DNA of 10,329 bases from DATAQC01 sp051005135. GTDB taxonomy: Bacteria; Actinomycetota; Acidimicrobiia; Acidimicrobiales; AC-14. The stretch's first letter is position 1. Every line of letters begins with the position of its first letter. The stretch lies in assembly GCA_051005135.1 (NCBI GenBank), contig JBPCJQ010000073.1, positions 1 through 10,329 of the forward strand, given 5' to 3'. This document shows positions 6,140 through 10,329 of the stretch, one piece after another. The notes under the pieces were generated by a model. The model had not been told where the DNA came from, searched no databases, and saw nothing but the letters and a program-made list of their open reading frames with translations. The translations under genes and the position numbers were made by a program.

Positions 6140-8342
6140 GCGGCGCCCAGGCCAGCAGGAGGTGTTTCTCACCCAGGCCAGGAAAACGGACGACGGCTTC
6201 GGCCTTGTCGTCGGAGCCGATGATCTCGAGCACCACGCCCTCACCCCACTTGCCATGGACGACGTCGTCACCCACCGACAGGCCCAGTCTCTCCGCACCG
6301 GAGGTTCGCGCCGGCGACGGCGCGCGCACGGCGGCGTCGATGATGCGGTCGCGTCCCGATCGGGCCCGCCCCAGACGATCGCGCGAACGGCCCGATCCCA
6401 CCATGGCGGTGAGCTGTTCCGGTATCTCGCCGAGGAACCGGCTGGGCGGGTTGTACTGGGTAGAACCGAACAGCATGCGGCTCCAGGCGTTGGACAGGTG
6501 CAGGCGGCGGCGGGCCCGGGTGATGCCCACGTAGCACAGGCGACGCTCCTCCTCGAGCTCGTCGGGCTCGCCCAGGGAGCGCAGGTGCGGGAACACACCG
6601 TCCTCCATGCCGATCATGAACACGGCGTCGTACTCCAAGCCCTTGGCCGTGTGCAGGGTCATGAGCACCACGCTCGACTCGTCGGGGTCGAGCTCGTCGG
6701 CGTCGGCGGTCAGGCTGACCGACTCCAGGAAGGCGCCAGGGGTGGCCGGCTCGGCCGTTCCGGCCGCCGCTTCTTCGAACTGGCGGGCGGTGCCGACCAG
6801 CTCGCCCAGGTTCTCGATCCGACCCTGGGCCTCGATGGAGCCGTCGGCCGCCAGCTCGGCCAGGTAACCGGTGTCGGTGAGGATGCGCTCGAGGAGCACC
6901 GACGGCCCGGTGCCGGCCTGAGCATCGGCCCGCAGCGCCTCGAGCAGGGCCACCAGCTCGGCGATGCCACCCACGGCCCGACCTCCCACGCCCGCCTCGT
7001 CGGCATGGTCGAGGGCGTCGGGGAACGACGTTCCGTTCGCCGCCGCCCATGCCTCTATGCGGGCCACGCTGGTGTCGCCGATCCCCCGCTTGGGCACGTT
7101 GAGCACCCGGCGCATCGACACCTCGTCGGTGGGGTTGACGATGGCCCGCAGGTAGGCGATGGCGTCCTTCACCTCGCGCCGCTCGTAGAACCGGGTGCCG
7201 CCCAGCACCTTGTAGGGGATATTGGCGCGCACGAGGTGTTCCTCGAGCACCCTGCTCTGGGCATTGGTGCGGTAGAAGACGGCCATGTCGGCCCAGCGGT
7301 AGTTGTCTGCGCCGCGCAGGCGCTGCATCTGGTCGGTGACCCAGTTGGCCTCGTGATGCTCGTCCTCGGCGTAGTAGCGCTCGATCAGCTCGCCGCCCAC
7401 CTGCTCGGTCCACAGCGCCTTGGGCTTGCGCATGGCGTTGTTGGCGATGACCGCGTTGGCGGCGTCGAGGATGGTCTGGGTGGAGCGGTAGTTCTGCTCC
7501 AAGACGATGAGGGTGGCGTCGGGGAAGGCGTCTTCGAACTCCAAGATGTTGCGGATGTCGGCGCCGCGGAAGCGGTAGACCGACTGGTCGCTGTCTCCCA
7601 CGACGCAGATGTTGCGGTGGCCCTTGGCCAGCATGACCACGATCTCGTTCTGGGCCCGGTTGGTGTCCTGGAACTCGTCGACCAGGATGTGGCCGAAGCG
7701 TTGCTGGTAGTGGGCGAGGACCTCGGGGTGGCGACGGAACAGCTCCGCGGTGACGAGCAACAGGTCGTCGAAGTCCATGGCGTTGGCCGCCCGCAGCCGC
7801 CGCTGGTACTCGACGTAGACGTCGGCGATGCGCCTCTCGTAGATATTGGCGGCGCGGTCGTGATAGGCGTCGGCGTCCACCGTCTCGTTCTTGGCCGCGC
7901 TGATCACCGAGTGCACGACTCGAGGGGGGAATCGCTTGGGGTCGATGTTGAGGTCGCGCAGGACATAGGTGGTGAGTCGCTCGGCGTCGGCCTGGTCGTA
8001 GATCGTGAACGATGACGAGTAGCCCAGATGATGGGCGTCCCGGCGCAGGATGCGAACGCACGCCGAGTGGAAGGTGCACACCCACATGCGCCTGGCCACC
8101 GGCCCCACCAGCGCCGCCACCCGCCCCTTCATCTCGTCGGCCGCCTTGTTGGTGAATGTGATGGCGGCGATCTCGAACGGCGACACGCCCAGCTCGCGAA
8201 TCAGCCACGCCACCCGGGAGGTCAGCACCCTGGTCTTGCCCGAGCCCGCCCCCGCCACGATGAGCAGCGGTCCTCCCGGGTGGGTGACGGCCTCGCGCTG
8301 CACCGGGTTCAGGTTGGCGAGCAGGTTGGCACGCTCGGGCAT
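6120..8342 (-). CDS. pcrA: PcrA/UvrD-type superfamily 1A DNA helicase
   Basis: A 3'-5' ATP-dependent DNA helicase that acts in nucleotide excision repair, removal of RecA filaments and conflicts of replication with transcription. From ATG 8342 it has 740 residues, about the length of Bacillus PcrA. All SF1A motifs are present: Q motif around Q15, Walker A GAGSGKT (31-37), Ia AITFTNKAADEM (60-71), II VDEFQDTN (221-228), III VVGDSDQSVYRFRGA (247-261), IV QNYRST (283-288), V TLHTAKGLEYD (562-572) and VI YVGITRARRRL (604-614). After a variable linker rich in Arg and Ser, residues ~688-740 (VGDDVVHGKWGEGVV through FPGLGEKHLLLAWAPLKKVA) form the C-terminal Tudor-like domain of this family. GTG 8345 directly before the ATG is an equally possible start. 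ATG 8459 would add 39 residues with no family similarity and overlap a possible coding remnant in another frame. Confidence 0.95.
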   Translation of the reverse strand: MPERANLLANLNPVQREAVTHPGGPLLIVAGAGSGKTRVLTSRVAWLIRELGVSPFEIAAITFTNKAADEMKGRVAALVGPVARRMWVCTFHSACVRILRRDAHHLGYSSSFTIYDQADAERLTTYVLRDLNIDPKRFPPRVVHSVISAAKNETVDADAYHDRAANIYERRIADVYVEYQRRLRAANAMDFDDLLLVTAELFRRHPEVLAHYQQRFGHILVDEFQDTNRAQNEIVVMLAKGHRNICVVGDSDQSVYRFRGADIRNILEFEDAFPDATLIVLEQNYRSTQTILDAANAVIANNAMRKPKALWTEQVGGELIERYYAEDEHHEANWVTDQMQRLRGADNYRWADMAVFYRTNAQSRVLEEHLVRANIPYKVLGGTRFYERREVKDAIAYLRAIVNPTDEVSMRRVLNVPKRGIGDTSVARIEAWAAANGTSFPDALDHADEAGVGGRAVGGIAELVALLEALRADAQAGTGPSVLLERILTDTGYLAELAADGSIEAQGRIENLGELVGTARQFEEAAAGTAEPATPGAFLESVSLTADADELDPDESSVVLMTLHTAKGLEYDAVFMIGMEDGVFPHLRSLGEPDELEEERRLCYVGITRARRRLHLSNAWSRMLFGSTQYNPPSRFLGEIPEQLTAMVGSGRSRDRLGRARSGRDRIIDAAVRAPSPARTSGAERLGLSVGDDVVHGKWGEGVVLEIIGSDDKAEAVVRFPGLGEKHLLLAWAPLKKVAR

Positions 8343-8350
8343 CACCGCCC

Positions 8351-8356
8351 AAGCTA
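8351..8356 (-). promoter_or_regulatory. Candidate -10 box of the helicase gene
   Basis: On the minus strand TAGCTT lies 5 nt before GTG 8345 and 8 nt before ATG 8342. This supports a short or absent leader and argues against the distal ATG at 8459 as the start. No clear -35 box is seen. Confidence 0.25.
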
Positions 8357-8400
8357 CTGACGTGGTGGGCGATTCAGTGCCGAGGGTCTTCATGGGAAGC

Positions 8401-8661
8401 TCAGTGTCGACAAGCCCCGGTCGGGATGGCCCGCATCGCGTAATCACGAAGCCGCTCATGGTCTCCTGTGTCGAGCAACTCGACCAGGTCGAAGACTGGA
8501 CGGCCGGGGCCCTCGAGGACCCCCTTCCACCAAACGACTTCGCCTCTGAGCAGCAAGCCGAGGTCCTGCAGAATTTCCTAATCGGCGGCTACTCGATTCA
8601 GCCTCTCAGGGCCAACGCGATGCGGGCGACGGCGAGGATGCCAGCAGGTGGGTGGGCGAGG
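8401..8661 (-). pseudogene. Probable coding remnant between selD and pcrA
   Basis: This stretch has no intact gene of normal form but looks partly coding. On the minus strand the frame ending at TGA 8401 is open from TAG 8578-8580 for 58 codons and reads like a real protein tail: GEVVWWKGVLEG, then PVFDLVELLDTG, then HERLRDYAMRAIP. The only start candidates are weak, e.g. TTG 8556 with AGGA seven nt ahead, giving 51 residues. Just upstream, behind the selD stop, a second frame (8621-8675) reads HPPAGILAVARIALALRG with strongly G/C-ending codons. The two pieces could be one gene broken by a frameshift and a TAG. The plus strand is also open here, in the codon-aligned antisense frame, with plausible composition, so the strand is uncertain. 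The family is not recognised. No tRNA was seen in the interval. Confidence 0.25.
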
Positions 8662-9702
8662 TCAGCGTCGCAGCCTTATCGTCCCGCGTCCTGCCGTTAC
8701 TCGACCGATGACGGCTGCGTCATGGCCGGACCGGACCAGGTCCGATACCGCGGCTTCGGCTCGTTGGGGATCGGCCCCGAACAGGAGGCCGCCCGAGGTC
8801 TGGGCGTCGGCGAGCAGGATCAAAGCTGCCTCCTCGTCCACGCCCGAGGCATCGAGCACTTCGCTGGCCCAGGCCAGGTTGCGTCGGGAGCCCCCAGGGA
8901 CGAGCCCTTCGGCGGCCAGCTCCACCACGCCGGGAAGCACCGGGATGGCCCCGACCGTCAGCTCGGCGTCGACGCCGGACGCTTCGGTCATCGACCGGAG
9001 GTGGCCGAGGAGGCCGAAGCCCGTGACGTCGGTCGCGCCGGTGGCGCCGGCGCGCAACGCCTGGGTCGCGGCGTCACGGTTGAGCCGGATCATGGACGCC
9101 ACCGCAGCGTCGACGACCGAGGCAGGTGCCGCCCCGGCTTTCAGAGCGGTGGCGACGATGCCAACTCCCAGGGCCTTGGTGAGGACCAGGGCGTCGCCCG
9201 GGCGTAGCCCGGCGTTGGTGAGGATGCGCGCCGGGTCCACCTCGCCCACCATCGCCAGGCCGAACTTGGGCTCGGGGTCCTCCACCGTGTGGCCGCCGGC
9301 GGTCGCCCATCCGCCTTCCGCCGCCGCCTCGGCGGCGCCCTCCATGACGGCCACGAGCACGTCGTTGGAAAGCTCCTCGCTGTTCCACGCCACCAGGTTG
9401 AGGCCGAAGAGCGGTCGTCCACCCATGGCGTAGACATCGCTGGCCGAGTTGGCGGCGGCAATGCGTCCCCACACCCGGGGGTCGTCGACGATCGGCGTGA
9501 TGAAGTCGGCCGTGGCCACCAGGGCCCGGTTGTCGTCGAGCCGCCACACGGCCGCGTCGTCGCCGGTGTCGAGGCCGACCAACAGGTCGGGATGGCCGGG
9601 AGGGTGCAGTCGACGCAGGACCTGCGTCAGCTCGCCAGGGGCGAGCTTGCACGCTCAGCCGGCGCCGTGGCTGAACTGGGTGAGGCGGCGGGACGAGGTC
9701 AT
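8662..9702 (-). CDS. selD: Selenide, water dikinase (selenophosphate synthetase) with in-frame UGA for selenocysteine
   Basis: SelD makes monoselenophosphate from selenide and ATP, the selenium donor for selenocysteine and selenouridine. Reading the TGA at 9655-9657 through as Sec, the frame runs from ATG 9702 to TGA 8662, 346 residues, the normal family length (E. coli 347). The N-terminus then reads RRLTQFSHGAG-U16-ACKLAPGEL, aligning with the glycine-rich Cys/Sec loop of SelD; K19 matches the catalytic Lys (K20 in E. coli). Other motifs: LDTGDDAAV (44-52), ATADFITPIVDD (63-74) with metal-binding Asp residues, SASDVYAMGG (86-95), GGHTVED (136-142), TDVTGFGLLGHL (224-235) and DAQTSGGLLFG (299-309). 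Ordinary translation rules would truncate it to a TTG start at 9582, losing the catalytic loop. No other in-frame start lies between the preceding terminator and ATG 9702. Residue 17 is Ala where Gly is usual. No Sec-machinery genes adjoin it here. Confidence 0.93.
9629..9647 (-). promoter_or_regulatory. Candidate bacterial SECIS hairpin in selD mRNA
   Basis: In the mRNA a perfect 8-bp stem, AGCUCGCC with GGCGAGCU, encloses a 3-nt loop CCU. The stem starts 8 nt after the UGA and the loop 16 nt after it, about where SelB-dependent bacterial SECIS loops sit. It lies inside codons for K-L-A-P-G-E-L. The loop lacks the G expected at its 5' side in the E. coli fdhF type, although opening the top C-G pair gives a 5-nt loop CCCUG that contains one G. 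Bacterial SECIS elements vary, so this is a fair but unproven candidate. Confidence 0.5.
9655..9657 (-). other. selD: In-frame UGA, selenocysteine codon 16 of selD
   Basis: The TGA is in frame with both the 15 upstream codons (ATG 9702 to GGC) and the whole SelD frame downstream. It sits at the catalytic Cys/Sec position, preceded by SHGAG and followed by ACK. Conserved SelD sequence on both sides of the codon shows it is read through and is not the end of a gene. Known SelD proteins carry either Cys or Sec here. Confidence 0.92.
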
Positions 9703-9741
9703 TCCGCAGAGACTCTCACGGTTGGCCCGGTCTTGGAGACG

Positions 9742-9775
9742 TAAAAGGGGCGGGTCCCGGAAGGGCCGCCCCTTC
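9742..9775 (-). terminator. Rho-independent terminator
   Basis: On the minus strand a perfect 9-bp inverted repeat (AAGGGGCGG and CCGCCCCTT, at 9774-9766 and 9753-9745) encloses a 12-nt loop and runs into TTTTA. It lies 16 nt behind the TAG of the repeat protein and 39 nt before the selD ATG. It therefore ends the upstream transcript and implies a separate promoter, or read-through, for selD. No convincing selD promoter was found in the 39-nt gap. Confidence 0.8.
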
Positions 9776-9790
9776 ATTGTGGACTGCTGT

Positions 9791-10329
9791 CTAGCAGCCC
9801 AGCAGCAGACCCAGGGCACCACCCACACCGCATAGGAGACCCTTGAGCAAGCCGATGGGGTTGCTCAGCAGGTTGTTGACCCCGTAGTCGATTCCGGCGG
9901 CGTGGTTGTTGATGGACACCACGTCGGAGCTGACGGTGTCGAGGTCGCTGCGGATGCCCGACACCGAGCGCAGGATGTTGTCGACCCGCACGTTGATGGC
10001 GTTGACCCCGCCGATGGCGAAGGCGGCAGGGGCGTTGATGTTGCCGCCACCGTTACCTCGGATGTTGTTGACCACCGGGGCCAGTGAGGTGAACGTGCCG
10101 TTGATCGACTTCACGGTGCCGTTGATCGACTGGGCGTTGGTCAAGATGTTGGAGCCGGTGGCGTCGATGCTCTTGGCCGCGGTCAAGATGTCGTTGGCCT
10201 GTCCCGACAGGGGCTTGGCCGCCGCCAGGATCTGGTCGGCCCGGTCAGCCACGGTGTTCAAGATGGCGGTCTCGTCCAGGCGGCTGACGTTGGAGCCGGG
10301 GCCCACCTCGGTGGTGATGGTCTTGACCC
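9791..10329 (-). CDS. Unrecognised repeat protein, C-terminal part (5' end outside window)
   Basis: The frame is open to the right edge and ends at TAG 9791, leaving 178 visible residues; GTG 10306 is an internal codon with no sign of being the start. The visible part is rich in Asn, Ile, Ser and Ala. Between visible residues 31 and 86 there are four copies of a 14-residue unit, the first three of form [DNS]-[QDN]-I-L-x-x-A-x-x-[IL], the fourth more diverged. This periodicity suits an amphipathic helix or coiled-coil rod. A glycine- and asparagine-rich turn (RGNGGGNINAP) follows, then another heptad-like stretch (VRVDNILRSVSGIRSDLDTV), and a hydrophobic end with two cysteines (GLLKGLLCGVGG, then ALGLLLGC) that could anchor to a membrane. 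No enzyme motif is visible, and no family is assigned. A strong terminator follows the gene. Confidence 0.75.
   Translation of the reverse strand, partial: VKTITTEVGPGSNVSRLDETAILNTVADRADQILAAAKPLSGQANDILTAAKSIDATGSNILTNAQSINGTVKSINGTFTSLAPVVNNIRGNGGGNINAPAAFAIGGVNAINVRVDNILRSVSGIRSDLDTVSSDVVSINNHAAGIDYGVNNLLSNPIGLLKGLLCGVGGALGLLLGC
10070..10237 (-). repeat. Four coding repeats of 42 bp (14 residues)
   Basis: Units begin at DQILAAAK, NDILTAAK, SNILTNAQ and KSINGTFT. Within the last two, a 16-bp identical stretch occurs twice 21 bp apart (10095-10110 and 10116-10131), giving SINGTVK followed by SINGTFT. The DNA identity suggests fairly recent duplication of a heptad-sized unit on top of an older 14-residue pattern. 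Confidence 0.6.

Noticed and set aside
4415..6598. A 727-residue frame joining sucC to a long upstream extension
   Set aside because: Only the part from ATG 5593 is SucC. The upstream part has no family features and lies antisense to the 5615 gene and the helicase.
5892..8015. Plus-strand frame of 707 codons over the helicase
   Set aside because: Antisense to all SF1A motifs of PcrA; His/Val/Gly-rich shadow composition.
8465..8488. Hairpin CCTG-GTCGAG-CAA-CTCGAC-CAGG with one bulged base, as a terminator
   Set aside because: No T-tract on either side; it falls in the coding-like remnant and may be chance.
8343..8661. A tRNA-Sec gene next to selD
   Set aside because: No cloverleaf, T-loop consensus or UCA anticodon arm could be found on either strand by eye.
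8050..9207. Plus-strand frame of 385 codons crossing pcrA and selD
   Set aside because: Mostly antisense to two well-supported genes; only its central part over 8401-8661 remains debatable and is noted there.
8662..9582. SelD starting at TTG 9582 as a 306-residue protein
   Set aside because: It would lack the catalytic Sec/Cys loop and the first 40 conserved residues, which are present in the same frame upstream of the TGA.

Overview
The window is GC-rich bacterial chromosome with tightly packed housekeeping genes, most of them on the minus strand. Gene content and order (purN-purH, sucC-sucD, a PcrA/UvrD helicase), GTG starts joined to the preceding stop by GTGA overlaps, and several start codons lying just behind a TAnnnT-like -10 box all suggest an actinobacterium. 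The lack of recognisable Streptomyces or Mycobacterium-specific genes is compatible with a deep-branching group such as Acidimicrobiia, but that placement is inference.

Layout, left to right. 1-1418 (-): purH, missing its last ~50 codons. 1415-1978 (-): purN, overlapping purH by 4 bp; together they supply two late steps of IMP synthesis. 2059-2487 (+): small four-helix membrane protein of unknown role. 2498-3493 (-): N-acetylmuramoyl-L-alanine amidase with a lipoprotein-like signal, 7 nt behind sucD. 3501-4418 (-) sucD and 4415-5593 (-) sucC: succinyl-CoA synthetase, coupled by a GTGA overlap. 5615-6139 (+): single-pass membrane protein, divergent from sucC with only 21 bp between the start codons. 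6120-8342 (-): PcrA/UvrD-type helicase, overlapping the previous gene tail to tail by 20 bp. 8343-8661: 319 bases without an intact gene, holding a probable coding remnant and the helicase promoter region. 8662-9702 (-): selD. 9742-9775 (-): rho-independent terminator. 9791-10329 (-): C-terminal part of an unrecognised repeat protein.

The main discovery is in selD. The frame does not begin at the TTG near 9582 where a standard gene caller would put it. It continues upstream through an in-frame TGA at 9655-9657 to an ATG at 9702, and the TGA falls exactly where SelD proteins carry their catalytic Cys/Sec (residue 16). The gene therefore appears to encode a selenocysteine-containing selenophosphate synthetase, an enzyme that makes the selenium donor needed for its own synthesis. 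A perfect 8-bp hairpin begins 8 nt after the UGA and could be a bacterial SECIS element. No selA, selB or tRNA-Sec is visible here, so the rest of the Sec machinery must lie elsewhere.

Other points worth a look are a perfect 12-bp hairpin inside purH, a set of candidate leaderless promoters, a possible degenerate Rieske-like domain in the protein at 5615, and 14-residue repeats in the protein at the right edge.
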